Assembly: GCF_005281835.1 (NCBI RefSeq)
Contig: NZ_RZIS01000002.1
Location: 310,001 to 374,000, forward strand
DNA: 64,000 nucleotides
Origin: Vibrio profundi
Lineage (GTDB): Bacteria > Pseudomonadota > Gammaproteobacteria > Enterobacterales > Vibrionaceae
Reading direction: 5' to 3'
Shown here in pieces: positions 18,533 to 27,997 of the stretch. Each line of letters starts with the position of its first letter. The stretch's first letter is position 1. Made by a program: the position numbers and the translations under genes. The notes beneath the pieces were generated by a model, which worked only from the letters and a program-made list of their open reading frames with translations, made no database searches and had not been told where the DNA came from.

Positions 18533-18697
18533 TTATGCCGCTTTTGAAAGTTCTTCCAATTGATGACCATCAATCGTTACTGGCCAACCATAGCTGGCGT
18601 ATTCTTTCGCTAAAGCGAGCGCCACGTCTTTAGATACGATGGCGTGCGTCCATGAGCCAATTCCAAATGGTTTGTATGCTAATTGTTGTGTCATCAT
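18533..18697 (-). CDS. 54-residue small protein with strong ribosome site
   Basis: A short frame begins MMTQQLAYKPFGIGSW and ends EELSKAA, reading from ATG 18697 to TAA 18533. The ribosome site AAAGGAGAG lies 9 bases before the start, which is unusually good for a chance frame. The composition is protein-like (helical KDVALALAKEYASYGWP). It is shorter than usual gene-finding cut-offs, so it may be missing from automated annotations. I do not recognise a family. Confidence 0.7.
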   Translation of the reverse strand: MMTQQLAYKPFGIGSWTHAIVSKDVALALAKEYASYGWPVTIDGHQLEELSKAA

Positions 18698-19110
18698 TGT
18701 TGAGCTCTCCTTTCCCCTAAAGTCATTCCATTATTCATCCAGATACCTAATGTTACTTTTCTATATAGCTCAATTTGTTTATTCATTAGGTCAAAGATAT
18801 GTGCATATATTAACACTCAAGCCCATTGTTTATAATTTAACCTGTAGTGTTGCTGTTTCTTATAAATAACCTAACCTACTATATTTGTTGTATAAAGTGA
18901 ATTGTGTGACATCGATTCATAATACAGCAAATACTCTAATACTATTGGGGAACTCTTGATAATTGACTTTATTTTAAAGCTCAATCGGATTCTATTGCTG
19001 ACGTAAGTGGTTAATAAAACGTGATATTTGTTAACTTGTGGTGCAAAAAGGTTAGCTGACAAGCTCACATAGAATATAATAATGAAATCCCTGATGAATG
19101 AAGCACATTT
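18698..19110. other. AT-rich intergenic stretch
   Basis: These 413 bases lie between the small protein gene and the divergent Lrp-type gene. Frames on both strands lack ribosome sites. I see no repeat or structured element beyond promoter-like AT-rich sequence. Confidence 0.5.
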
Positions 19111-19599
19111 ATGGCCAATTCCCAACTAGACCGTATTGATAAAGAGATATTAACGATATTGCATGCGAAAGGCCGTTTGCCTGTTGTAGAGCTAGCTAAA
19201 CAGGTGAACTTAACGACTTCACCTTGCTCAGATCGTCTAAAGCGACTGGAAAAAGAAGGTTATATAAAAGGTTACCACGCAGAGCTAAATGCCGAGAAAC
19301 TGGGCTTAGATGTACAAGTCTTTATCCATATTCGTCTCGATCAGTCGAGTTTCTCTATTTTCGACAAATTTGCTAAGGCCGTTGATCTGATGCCTGAAAT
19401 TGAAGAGTGTTATTCGTTATCTGGCGATTTCGATACCATGATTAAAGTTCGAGTAAAGGATATGAAATCGTATCAGGAGTTTATGTCGAGCAAGCTTGGG
19501 ACGTTACCTGGCGTAATTCAGACAAGAAGTGAAGTGGTTATCGAAGAGCACAAATCAGGTTTTGGCGTGAATGCTGAACTGTTGGCTACATTAGGTTAG
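19111..19599 (+). CDS. Lrp/AsnC-family transcriptional regulator
   Basis: The 162-residue protein has the AsnC-type helix-turn-helix at the N-terminus (LDRIDKEILTILHAKGRLP, VELAKQVNLTTSPC, RLKRLEKEGYI) and an RAM effector domain after residue 65 (YSLSGDFDTMIKVRVKD). Such regulators respond to amino acids. No amino-acid gene is directly adjacent; the citrulline hydrolase homologue 3.3 kb away is a possible but unproven target. Confidence 0.9.
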   Translation: MANSQLDRIDKEILTILHAKGRLPVVELAKQVNLTTSPCSDRLKRLEKEGYIKGYHAELNAEKLGLDVQVFIHIRLDQSSFSIFDKFAKAVDLMPEIEECYSLSGDFDTMIKVRVKDMKSYQEFMSSKLGTLPGVIQTRSEVVIEEHKSGFGVNAELLATLG

Positions 19600-19613
19600 T
19601 AGCCAAGAGAGAT

Positions 19614-19643
19614 AAAAAAGGGAAGCATGTGCTTCCCTTTTTT
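19614..19643. terminator. Bidirectional terminator
   Basis: AAAAAGGGAAGCA and TGCTTCCCTTTTTT form a near-perfect stem with A and T tracts on either side, between the convergent Lrp-type and DUF445 genes. Confidence 0.92.
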
Positions 19644-19652
19644 AATTGTTTT

Positions 19653-20357
19653 TTATAGCGTTAGCGCGGCAGAAATCATACCGATCAAACCACCGAATAC
19701 GCCACCCCAAACGACCAGCCATCCAAGGTGCTTTTTGATCATCTGTTGAATCATTTCTTTTACGAGTTGAGGAGTCAGTTCGTTTAAGCGTTGATCGATG
19801 ATAGCTTCAATGTTTTCTTTAATTTCATCCATCATCGCTGGCGATTCTAGTTCTTCTTTAATCGCATTTTTCACTGTGTCGCTTTTACTGATCTCAACGA
19901 CAGATTCTTGCATCTTTTCGACAAACGGTTCTTTGAGTGGTTGTAGTGCCTCTGTGCCACCCAGCATGGCTAGCATTCCACCAAATGAAGAGTTGGCAAT
20001 CACTTCAACCAGAGAATCAAATGCAGGGTTAAAATCGATTTTTTTGATCACAGGCTCTAGGTTTAAAGACTTTCCTGCCATTTCATTATTTAGGAAGCGA
20101 TCAATGTTGGTTTCAGTGAAAAACTGCTCCATCATTAAACGTTTAATCGCCGCTTTAAATTCTTCAAAGCGCGCTGGAATAATGCCTGAACCGTATAAGC
20201 CTGGTACTTTCTCGAATAGCATATGAATAGCTAACCAGTTGGTTACCGCGCCAGAAAATGCAAACAAACCCGCGTAAAGCGCAAAGTCGTTCTGCGTGGT
20301 GTAACCGATCGCAAGTAAGGCAAGCGCGACCAAGTTAGTGAATAAACTTTTGTTCAT
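19653..20357 (-). CDS. DUF445 domain-containing membrane protein
   Basis: The 234-residue protein has two N-terminal hydrophobic segments, the conserved FSGAVTNWLAIHMLFEKVPG and GIIPARFEEFK stretches of DUF445, a long helical domain (about 70-200) and a C-terminal membrane segment GGVFGGLIGMISAAL. The family is related to YheB-type proteins of unknown function. It is a monocistronic unit. Confidence 0.85.
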   Translation of the reverse strand: MNKSLFTNLVALALLAIGYTTQNDFALYAGLFAFSGAVTNWLAIHMLFEKVPGLYGSGIIPARFEEFKAAIKRLMMEQFFTETNIDRFLNNEMAGKSLNLEPVIKKIDFNPAFDSLVEVIANSSFGGMLAMLGGTEALQPLKEPFVEKMQESVVEISKSDTVKNAIKEELESPAMMDEIKENIEAIIDQRLNELTPQLVKEMIQQMIKKHLGWLVVWGGVFGGLIGMISAALTL

Positions 20358-20424
20358 GATTCATCTCAAAGTAAGTAACTGGGCGAGATTTTAAGAAAAA
20401 ACGATTAAGGAAGGAAGAGGAGGG

Positions 20425-20462
20425 CTAAAAGAAAGGCTAGCCTCCCCCCGAAGTCTAGCCTT
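20425..20462 (-). terminator. Probable terminator of the ABC exporter gene
   Basis: On the minus strand AAGGCTAG pairs with CTAGCCTT across a 14-base loop and is followed by TCTTTT. It lies about 140 bases after the exporter stop codon. Confidence 0.5.
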
Positions 20463-20598
20463 ATTCCAGAACGCGCAAGCGAAGCGTCTTGGTTTCTGCT
20501 GAGTAATATACCATTATCGTACATCAAACTGTTAATGTAACCGGTGAAAAACTCAGCAGCTTTCGTGATGTGAGTCGAGTTTTACCTCATAGGCCCAT

Positions 20599-22449
20599 TT
20601 AAGCTAGCTTTTCTTGTTCTAGCTCATCGCCAATAAATCCACCAGTTTGATGCGCCCATAGCTGTGCATAGATGCCTTGCTGGTCGATAAGCTCTTGGTG
20701 ACTGCCTTGCTCGACGATGTTGCCTTTATCTAACACGATGAGTCGATCCATGGCCGCTATCGTAGATAGACGGTGAGCAATCGCAATAACGGTTTTCCCT
20801 TCCATTAGCTCAATCAAGCTTTCTTGGATAGCCGCTTCTACTTCAGAATCGAGTGCTGAAGTCGCTTCATCCAGTACAAGTAACGGCGCATCTTTCAGTA
20901 ATACACGAGAAATGGCGATACGTTGACGCTGGCCACCCGACAGTTTCACACCTCGCTCACCAACCTGAGCATCGTAACCAATGTTACCGAACGGGTCGGT
21001 CAGGGTTTCAATAAACTCATGAGCGTGTGCTTGTTTGGTCGCGGCGTAAAGCTTCTCGTCGCTAGCATCTGGATTACCATAAAGAATGTTGTCTTTGATG
21101 GAGCGGTGCAATAAGGAAGTATCTTGCGTCACCATACCAATACTACTGCGCAGTGAATCTTGAGTGACATCCGAGATCACTTGGTCATCAATACGGATTT
21201 CTCCACCTTCAACATCATGGAAGCGAAGTAGTAAGTTCACTAGCGTAGATTTACCGGCGCCAGAACGCCCAACAAGCCCCACTTTCTCACCAGGTTTGAT
21301 GTTTAGGTTAAGGTTGTTGATCACGCCCTTATTCTCACCATAGTTAAAGCTAACGTTATCAAAGGTAATGCCGCCATGCGGTACGGCAAGGGGCTTAGCT
21401 TGTGGCTTGTCTTGAATATCGATAGGTTTAGAAAGCGTTTTCATGCCATCTATTACTGTACCCATGTTTTCGAACAGCCCGCCGATTTCCCACATGATCC
21501 ATTTAGACATGCCGTTGATACGTAGCGCTAAACTAATGGCGATCGCGATAGCACCGACGCTGATAGCATTTTCCATCCATAAGAAGATAGAAATTGCAGC
21601 GATTGTGAAAACAAGAATGTAGTTGGCAAGCTCGACCCACACGTTAAACCCTGTGACCAAACGCATTTGGCGGTGAACCGTGTCTAGGAACCCTTCCATG
21701 CCTTCTTCAGCATATTCTGTTTCACGTTTACTGTGAGAGAACAGTTTTACAGTCGCAATGTTTGTGTAGCTATCAACAATACGCCCTGTCATCAATGAAC
21801 GAGCATCTGCCTGCTCAGACGATACATCTTTCAGCTTTGGTACGTAGTAAAGCTGGATAGCGATGTAAGCGAAAAGCCAAATCAGCATTGGAGCCATTAA
21901 GCGCCAATCTGCTTGTGCGAGCATGAAAATGATGGCGGTAAAGTACACACAGACGTAAATGAAAACATCGACCATTTTCATGACGGTTTCGCGAACGGCC
22001 AATGAGGTCTGCATGACTTTAGTCGCGACGCGGCCCGCAAAGTCATCTTGGTAGAAAGACAAGCTTTGCTTTAATAAGTAGCGGTGCGCCAACCATCGAA
22101 TCGACATTGGGTAATTGCCCAATAGCGTTTGGTGGATAAGCAACGAATACCCAGCAATCATGATTGGCATGATCACGAGAAGCAGCACACTTAAGCCGAT
22201 TAACGTGCTCTTGTTATCTTCCAGAAATGTGTCTGGATTACTCGTCGATAGCCAATCAACCAGTTGGCCCATAAAACCAAATAGAGACACTTCGATAATC
22301 GCTATTGTCATACTCATGAAAGCGAGAATTAATAGCGGCTTTTCGAAGCCTTTCGTGTAGTGACGACAAAAGGCAAAAATGCCGTTAGGAGGTTGTATTG
22401 GCTCTCCTTTTGGAAAAGCTTCGGTGAAGCTTTCAAATTTCTTATACAT
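20599..22449 (-). CDS. ABC exporter, fused membrane and ATPase domains
   Basis: The 616-residue half-transporter has six hydrophobic spans in about residues 35-320 and an ATPase domain with Walker A VGRSGAGKSTLV, signature LSGGQRQRIAISR, Walker B LLVLDEATSALD and switch His in AIAHRLST. A homodimer would export a lipid, drug or peptide from the inner membrane. The sequence resembles the MsbA/multidrug class rather than a bacteriocin type, since there is no peptidase domain. No partner gene is adjacent. Confidence 0.9.
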   Translation of the reverse strand: MYKKFESFTEAFPKGEPIQPPNGIFAFCRHYTKGFEKPLLILAFMSMTIAIIEVSLFGFMGQLVDWLSTSNPDTFLEDNKSTLIGLSVLLLVIMPIMIAGYSLLIHQTLLGNYPMSIRWLAHRYLLKQSLSFYQDDFAGRVATKVMQTSLAVRETVMKMVDVFIYVCVYFTAIIFMLAQADWRLMAPMLIWLFAYIAIQLYYVPKLKDVSSEQADARSLMTGRIVDSYTNIATVKLFSHSKRETEYAEEGMEGFLDTVHRQMRLVTGFNVWVELANYILVFTIAAISIFLWMENAISVGAIAIAISLALRINGMSKWIMWEIGGLFENMGTVIDGMKTLSKPIDIQDKPQAKPLAVPHGGITFDNVSFNYGENKGVINNLNLNIKPGEKVGLVGRSGAGKSTLVNLLLRFHDVEGGEIRIDDQVISDVTQDSLRSSIGMVTQDTSLLHRSIKDNILYGNPDASDEKLYAATKQAHAHEFIETLTDPFGNIGYDAQVGERGVKLSGGQRQRIAISRVLLKDAPLLVLDEATSALDSEVEAAIQESLIELMEGKTVIAIAHRLSTIAAMDRLIVLDKGNIVEQGSHQELIDQQGIYAQLWAHQTGGFIGDELEQEKLA

Positions 22450-22895
22450 AGATTTTCCTTAAATAACTCCGCTGTGATCGGAGCTTTACAGCCATTATTG
22501 TTGTTATTTGCGTATTCCGATTTTAGAAATACATCTTGTTAGAGTTTGATTAATAGACAATAGAACCTGATGCTGGATCAGGCAGTGAAAAAGTGGTTGG
22601 AAGAAGAGGGCAACTAAGAGAATTTGCACTCATAACTTGATGTGACAATCGTACCGCTAAATGGAACGAAATGTAACCAGTTCCATAGTGATAGTTAGGC
22701 TGATTATGCGAGTGATTTTACGTACTCAAGCAGGTATATCTTCTTGATCGATCAAACGCAGGAAATTTTACGGCAAATGAGGTTTTGTTCAGTAATATTT
22801 TTTGTTCGAAGAGATGAATTTTATGGAATTCAGTGAAAATTAGCGTAACAACTTGTTTACAATTCCCATTAGTAACGTGATAGGGAATATAAGAG
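22450..22895. other. Intergenic region between divergent exporter and CtlX genes
   Basis: These 446 bases hold both promoters. A small hairpin (AGCTCCG / CGGAG, 22467-22485) sits in the exporter leader and an ATGGAAC / GTTCCAT inverted repeat at 22661-22686 could be a regulator site. A 15-codon run at 22570-22617 (MLDQAVKKWLEEEGN) looks protein-like but has no ribosome site. Confidence 0.4.
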
Positions 22896-23870
22896 ATGTT
22901 AAACCTACATAATAAACCACTGCATACTTCTAGTGTTCAAAATGCCAATTGTGTTGTCATGGTGCCACCAAAAGAGTTTCGTTATAACGAAGAAACGGCG
23001 CGAGACAATGAATTCCAAAACCAAGTGAATTTAACGCAAGAGCAAGTGAAGCAACAAACAATGGCGGAATTTTCGTCGATGGTGAGCGTGCTTCGTAAAG
23101 AAGGCGTGCAGGTTGTAGAGTTTGATTACCCTGAATCAGAGGTCTCGACCCCAGACGCTGTCTTCCCAAATAATTGGTTTAGTACTTGCGCTGATGGTAG
23201 TTTTTATACGTTCCCAATGGCGTGCGAAAACCGTCAGCACGAAGTTAAACCTGATGCTCTAATAGCAGCGCTTGAAGAGTCGGGCCGCATCGTTAATCAA
23301 ACGGCGTCGCTTGAAAATTATCTTGCTCAAGGTTCTTACCTAGAAAGCACAGGTGTGATGGTGATCGATCACGTTAACAAAACAATCTACGCAGCGTTGT
23401 CTCAACGTTGTGATCGTGAAGTGTTGGAAGATTACGCGAAGCAAATTGGTTACTCGCGTGTGATTTCATTCCAAACGGCGTTGCCTTCAGGTCACCCTAT
23501 TTATCACACCAACGTTATGATGGCGATTGGTGAAAACTTCTGCGTGATTTGCGATGAAGTGATCCCTGAGTTTGAAAGACGATTCGTCGTGAAAGCTTTG
23601 GCAAAAGATAAGCAGGTGATCTCTATTTCTCTTGATCAGATGAACCGTTTCTGCGGCAACATTCTGCAATTGGAAACAGTGAATGGTGATAAAGTGATCG
23701 CTATGTCGCAATCTGCTTATGATGCATTTTCTCCGGCTCAACGTGCGCAATTGTCGACTCATGGTAAATTGCTTCCGTTCAATGTGAAAACCATTGAAGA
23801 CATTGGCGGCGGTTCAGTTCGTTGCATGCTTGGCGAAGTCTTTTTGCCTTCAAGAGCAAACAATCTGTAG
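22896..23870 (+). CDS. ctlX: Citrulline-utilisation hydrolase CtlX-type (amidinotransferase fold)
   Basis: The 324-residue protein belongs to the guanidino-group-modifying (arginine deiminase/amidinotransferase) superfamily. Visible motifs are MVPPKEFRYNEET and PDAVFPNNWFS near the N-terminus, the catalytic His region HPIYHTNVMMAIG, and the C-terminal GGGSVRCMLGEVFLP, which holds the nucleophilic Cys at about 313. The sequence follows the CtlX group, described as involved in citrulline or related compound use. Monocistronic, with a clear terminator. The exact substrate in this organism is not shown by sequence. Confidence 0.85.
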   Translation: MLNLHNKPLHTSSVQNANCVVMVPPKEFRYNEETARDNEFQNQVNLTQEQVKQQTMAEFSSMVSVLRKEGVQVVEFDYPESEVSTPDAVFPNNWFSTCADGSFYTFPMACENRQHEVKPDALIAALEESGRIVNQTASLENYLAQGSYLESTGVMVIDHVNKTIYAALSQRCDREVLEDYAKQIGYSRVISFQTALPSGHPIYHTNVMMAIGENFCVICDEVIPEFERRFVVKALAKDKQVISISLDQMNRFCGNILQLETVNGDKVIAMSQSAYDAFSPAQRAQLSTHGKLLPFNVKTIEDIGGGSVRCMLGEVFLPSRANNL

Positions 23871-23892
23871 TGAATAAACGCTAACGAATTTA

Positions 23893-23925
23893 AAGCCCTG
23901 CTCCAGTTTGGAGTGGGGCTTTTTT
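23893..23925 (+). terminator. Rho-independent terminator of ctlX
   Basis: AGCCCTGCTCCA pairs with GGAGTGGGGCT with one mismatch, followed by TTTTTT. Confidence 0.88.
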
Positions 23926-24150
23926 GTTGGTTTCAGATTATTTCACAGGCTAATGAATATCGGTTTACTAACTATCTTGAATGGCTAGAGTGAAGGCGTT
24001 GGATAAGTGGAGCTGTGGAGAAGTAGAAAGTGTAATCGTCGATTTTTCTCTATTGGTAACGAAATGGATCACGAAGTAACGTGTGCCGTTTGATGTGATT
24101 CGAAACCCGTGGCACTTTAGCATTCGTTAACGAATAGTCAGTGAGTAGCC

Positions 24151-24594
24151 ATGATCCAGTTAAGAGAATCGACCTTTGCAGATATCCCGACCTTTGTCGC
24201 CTTTGAGTCGGCAAGTGACACGTCTGATTTCATCATTCCCTACTCCGCAGAGCGGCATCGTTTGGAAATGGAAAATGAGCTCATCACTTATTTGTCTATT
24301 TATGATGATCAAGTACTGGCCGGCTTTATTATTTTGGCAGTTCACGATAATGACGATATCGAATTTCGACGCATTGTTGTGGGCAAGAAAGGCCAAGGCA
24401 TTGGTCAATCTGCCGTGACCTTGATGGAAGGCTATTGTGCCAGTCAGTTTGGTGGAAAAAGAGTATGGCTCGATGTTTTTGCTGAAAATGAACGAGGCCA
24501 ACATATCTATCAAAAACTAGGTTATAAAATCTTTAAAACTGGCGACTTCCAAAGCAAGAGATTGTTATTCATGGAAAAAACGCTAGCGGTCTGA
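24151..24594 (+). CDS. GNAT-family N-acetyltransferase
   Basis: The 147-residue protein has the acetyl-CoA-binding motif A (IVVGKKGQGIGQSAVTLM, about 80-97) and motif B ending in QHIYQKLGYK. The acceptor (amine, peptide N-terminus or antibiotic) cannot be read from sequence. It is the first of a set of small accessory enzymes on the plus strand. Confidence 0.85.
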   Translation: MIQLRESTFADIPTFVAFESASDTSDFIIPYSAERHRLEMENELITYLSIYDDQVLAGFIILAVHDNDDIEFRRIVVGKKGQGIGQSAVTLMEGYCASQFGGKRVWLDVFAENERGQHIYQKLGYKIFKTGDFQSKRLLFMEKTLAV

Positions 24595-24690
24595 TGTTGA
24601 ACTAGCTAGCTATTTTGGGAATCTATGGTTAAAGCGCCTTTTAACACACCGTTTTATATTTTATAGAAATTGCTAAACAAGGAATGTGAA

Positions 24691-25092
24691 GTGAAAAACT
24701 TATCTATGGCGGTGGTCGTTAAAGACGGTAAGGTTCTGATACAACAAAGGTTTAGAACTAATCAAGGCATGGTCTTTGAGTTTCCTGGTGGAGCGGTTGA
24801 CGATGGGGAATCTGGCGAGCAAGCTGCAACACGGGAGTTGTGGGAAGAAGTCGGTCTGCGCGAGTTAACGGCGGTGGCCAGCCATCAAGCTGAAAACGAA
24901 TATGGTGGAGTCATTCATTATATTGTGTTCAGTGCTCCTAGTGCAGCAAGACCACAAGCTATAGACCCTGAACGCCAGCAAACTTTTCATTGGCTAAACC
25001 CGCAAGATATTCCCCTACAAGATTTCTTTTCCGCGGATGTGGCGTTTATTCAGCATCACCTCAGCGGTCTTATTCGTCAGTTTATAAAATAA
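24691..25092 (+). CDS. Nudix hydrolase
   Basis: GTG 24691 is preferred: AAGGAA lies at the right distance, whereas the longer TTG start at 24670 has no ribosome site. The 133-residue product has a complete Nudix box (GGAVDDGESGEQAATRELWE then EVGL) around residues 34-57. Substrate is a nucleoside diphosphate derivative of unknown type. Confidence 0.85.
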   Translation: MKNLSMAVVVKDGKVLIQQRFRTNQGMVFEFPGGAVDDGESGEQAATRELWEEVGLRELTAVASHQAENEYGGVIHYIVFSAPSAARPQAIDPERQQTFHWLNPQDIPLQDFFSADVAFIQHHLSGLIRQFIK

Positions 25093-25224
25093 GCTTGAAG
25101 ACTTGAGTGTTTTTCGCTCCAATGAAATCAGTACCTGAGTCAATAGGGGCATGAATTTTGTCGAATTCATGGATTGTGATTGCCTCTCAGGAAAGCTTAT
25201 CGCACACATAGGAGCCATTCATTC

Positions 25225-25659
25225 ATGGAAGTTGTCATTGGAAACTCTTCTGAGCTTATCGCCCACGCTCAAACAATTCGACAGCAAGTTTTTGTCATCG
25301 AACAAAACATCCCTCAAGCATTGGATCTTGATGGATTAGACGAATCCTCAAGCCACGCGTTAGTAAAAAGTAACGGCTCATTGGTGGCTACCGCTCGTTT
25401 ATCACACATTGATACTGGCCATGCGGTCATGGCGAGAGTGGCGGTACTAGAAGAGTTTCGCGGCTCTGGAGTTGCTTCTAAAATTGTCGATGCTGTGATG
25501 GCTTACGCTCGAAAAAGCGGTGTTCGCTCTATAGAAATTCATGCGCACCAATACCTAAGAGCCTACTATGAAAAGTTTGGCTTTCAGTTCATACGTGATG
25601 TTGAAGTGGTTGGAGAACACCAACTGATAGAGATGCGATGTCAGCTTGCTCAGAGCTAA
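25225..25659 (+). CDS. GNAT-family N-acetyltransferase (ElaA-like)
   Basis: ATG 25225 is chosen since TAGGAG lies upstream and translation then begins at MEVVIGNSSEL. The 144-residue protein has the acetyl-CoA loop EEFRGSGVASKIVDAVM and a C-terminal YLRAYYEKFGFQFIRD. The N-terminal RQQVFVIEQNIP segment is typical of the ElaA-like subgroup. Substrate unknown. Confidence 0.85.
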   Translation: MEVVIGNSSELIAHAQTIRQQVFVIEQNIPQALDLDGLDESSSHALVKSNGSLVATARLSHIDTGHAVMARVAVLEEFRGSGVASKIVDAVMAYARKSGVRSIEIHAHQYLRAYYEKFGFQFIRDVEVVGEHQLIEMRCQLAQS

Positions 25660-25696
25660 CGCTTTCAATAATCGAACTTATATTCAACGGACGACG

Positions 25697-26203
25697 ATGA
25701 CATTCACGATAAGAACAGCGCAGGAGAGGGATGCTCAATCCATAGCATCCATTCATGTTGAATCATGGCACGCAGCCTTTAAAGGATTAATGCCAATAGG
25801 CTACATCAACCGATATACCAAAGCGTTGAGGCTGGTTGAATGGCATGATGCAATCAAACTCGATACCACTGGTGTGAGTGTTATTGAGCAGAACCAACAA
25901 GTGGTGGGTTTCCTCTCATATCAGATAAAACCATCGGCTCCAGACACTTTAGAGTTGGATAAGCTTTATCTTTGCCCGAGTATTTATGGCAAAGGAGCGG
26001 GTGGGCTGCTGATGGAGCATGTTGAGAGTCTAGCCCGAATCCAGTCGGCATCGTGGATTTCTCTATACGTGCTAGACAGTAATCAAACGGCGATTCAATT
26101 TTATTCCAAGCGAGGTTTTGAATTCACTCAAGAGAGCGTTTCTGAGGAGTTTGAAGGGAAGGTGATAACCGATCTTCGAATGAGAAAGTCTATGTTGCCA
26201 TAG
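25697..26203 (+). CDS. GNAT-family N-acetyltransferase
   Basis: ATG 25697 gives 168 residues opening TFTIRTAQERDAQSIASIHV, the usual GNAT beginning; a longer start at 25646 would overlap the preceding gene. The acetyl-CoA loop is LYLCPSIYGKGAGGLLMEHV, followed by AIQFYSKRGFEF. Substrate unknown. It follows another acetyltransferase gene by 37 bases. Confidence 0.85.
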   Translation: MTFTIRTAQERDAQSIASIHVESWHAAFKGLMPIGYINRYTKALRLVEWHDAIKLDTTGVSVIEQNQQVVGFLSYQIKPSAPDTLELDKLYLCPSIYGKGAGGLLMEHVESLARIQSASWISLYVLDSNQTAIQFYSKRGFEFTQESVSEEFEGKVITDLRMRKSMLP

Positions 26204-26302
26204 CGCTAGAAGCGACCGTGAGAAGAGGTTTGCTTAAAATCGTTAGCGCATGCCTTTACGAAGCTGGCGCGAACGATCTATTTACCACACATGGAGTGCA
26301 CC

Positions 26303-26800
26303 GTGAGTAGCAATATCAAGTCATTATTTAAAGCCTATCTGGTTCAGCTTGAAGTGATTGTCAGCAAAATACCAGACGAGTTGTTTTCCACTGCATTGTC
26401 TGACGATATGTTTTCGTTAGAGAAAAACGCAAAAATCGCCGCCAACTTTATTCTTAGAGGGTACTGCCCGCTTTTAGGTGTTGAGTCTGTATCTTTTGTT
26501 CGGGAGCAGTCTGGTAAAAGTGCGCTGTTAAACCAAATCGCGGACACGCTCGCCTATCTCGAAGCTCAAAGAAATGTAGTCCCAGATGACCGTCAATTTA
26601 TTCAAGAGAAAGCGGGGTTCTCTGAAATTCACTTGTGTCAGTCAGACTTTATCTTTCAGTACATTATCCCTAACTATATGTTTCATATGAGTATGGTGTA
26701 TGCAATTGCGCGTTCACAAGGTGTTGAATTGAGTAAAGGAGACTTCGATGGGCTCCATTCTTATCCGGTTGGTTACAGCTTCGTTAATTCTCGCCAATAG
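26303..26800 (+). CDS. DUF1993 (DinB-like) family protein
   Basis: GTG 26303 has TGGAG eight bases upstream; ATG 26291 is an alternative. The 165-residue product shows the DUF1993 pattern, with the C-terminal IIPNYMFHMSMVYAIARSQG and KGDFDGL stretches, a four-helix DinB-like fold. Function of the family is not established. Confidence 0.72.
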   Translation: MSSNIKSLFKAYLVQLEVIVSKIPDELFSTALSDDMFSLEKNAKIAANFILRGYCPLLGVESVSFVREQSGKSALLNQIADTLAYLEAQRNVVPDDRQFIQEKAGFSEIHLCQSDFIFQYIIPNYMFHMSMVYAIARSQGVELSKGDFDGLHSYPVGYSFVNSRQ

Positions 26801-26852
26801 CACTGGTTGGGTTTGGTAGAACATAAATAAAAACAAGGAATGGATAACAAAT

Positions 26853-27449
26853 ATGGACGTTGCGGTACTCACTTTTGAAGGATTTAATGAACTCGATTCG
26901 TTCATTGCTTTTGGGATAATGAATCGGATGAAAGAGGCTGGATGGAATGTTCAGATCACTAGCCCTAGTGAAACCGTCACCTCAATGAACGGTGTTACGG
27001 TAGCATCCCAGCAGCCCTTGGGGTTTGCTAACAATGCTGATGCAGTGTTGTTTGGCAGTGGCGCACTAACCAGAGACATTGCCACCGACGTAGCGCTGTT
27101 ATCACGCTTGGATTTAGACCCGACAACTCAGATTATTGGCGGCCAATGCTCCGGCACGTTATTGATGTCAAAGCTCGGACTGCTGGAAGGAATTCCAGCA
27201 TGTACAGATTTAACCACCAAACCTTGGGTGATCGAATCTGGAGTTTCTGTACTGGAACAAGCCTTCTATGCCAAAGGTAATATTGCAACCGCTGGCGGCT
27301 GTTTGTCTTCGTACTACTTAGCCCATTGGATGCTGACTAAGCTTTCAGGCCAGCAGCAAGCCGATGCCGCGATTCATTACGTCGCTCCAGTAGGCGAAAA
27401 GCAGGCGACCATCGATCGCTGCAATGCCGTCGTTCAGCCTTACGTTTGA
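26853..27449 (+). CDS. DJ-1/PfpI-family protein
   Basis: This 198-residue protein has the flavodoxin-like DJ-1/PfpI fold, with the nucleophile-elbow Cys in GGQCSGTLLMSK (about residue 100) and a later AGGCLSSYYLAHW segment. Such proteins act as glyoxalases, deglycases or isocyanide hydratases; the specific reaction is not determined. A ribosome site AAGGA precedes the ATG. Confidence 0.85.
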   Translation: MDVAVLTFEGFNELDSFIAFGIMNRMKEAGWNVQITSPSETVTSMNGVTVASQQPLGFANNADAVLFGSGALTRDIATDVALLSRLDLDPTTQIIGGQCSGTLLMSKLGLLEGIPACTDLTTKPWVIESGVSVLEQAFYAKGNIATAGGCLSSYYLAHWMLTKLSGQQQADAAIHYVAPVGEKQATIDRCNAVVQPYV

Positions 27450-27500
27450 GTAGAAAAAATACCCTCAGCTAATAACATCGCTTGATGGTGCTATCCGTGA

Positions 27501-27863
27501 TCAAGCGGTGAACACTCGAATGCGATGTCCGTCAGGGTCTAATGCTACAAAGTTAAAACCAAATATCATTTCTTCTGGTGATTGTGCGAATTGGACGCCT
27601 TGTTCCGTCCAATCCCGGTACAGCTTATCGAAGCTCGCTTTGTCAGGTACTGGTATGGAAAGTTCTGTACCGCCTCCTGTTATATTGCTTATTGGAGCGA
27701 GATCTGACGTTTGCTTGAGTGTGATCTTTACGTTAGTCGCAAAATCTAGCGCGACAAAAGTAGGGGATAGAACCTGCGCTGTGCAGTTGAAAGTCTCCGT
27801 ATAAAAGGTTTGACTGACTTGAACGTTGTCAACATACAGCACGATAGAATCGAGAGTGAGCAT
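27501..27863 (-). CDS. VOC-family (glyoxalase/bleomycin-resistance fold) protein
   Basis: The 120-residue protein has the paired beta-alpha-beta-beta-beta layout of the VOC superfamily, with DSIVLYVDNVQVSQTFYTET at the start and FNFVALDPDGHRIRVF at the end. The enzyme activity is unknown. It points against the surrounding plus-strand genes. Confidence 0.85.
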   Translation of the reverse strand: MLTLDSIVLYVDNVQVSQTFYTETFNCTAQVLSPTFVALDFATNVKITLKQTSDLAPISNITGGGTELSIPVPDKASFDKLYRDWTEQGVQFAQSPEEMIFGFNFVALDPDGHRIRVFTA

Positions 27864-27997
27864 AATGATATCTCATTGATGTTATGTGAGTTTGTTTGGC
27901 ACTTTACAGGGTGGTAATGTCAAAACTTGTCAGGAGGCTTTGGCTGCTACTTTTGACCTAGATCTCTCAGTTCAGACCGTTTGTATAGGAACAACAG

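Noticed and set aside
22570..22617. 15-codon frame (MLDQAVKKWLEEEGN)
   Set aside because: Protein-like but too short, with no ribosome site; it could be a gene remnant but nothing further supports that.
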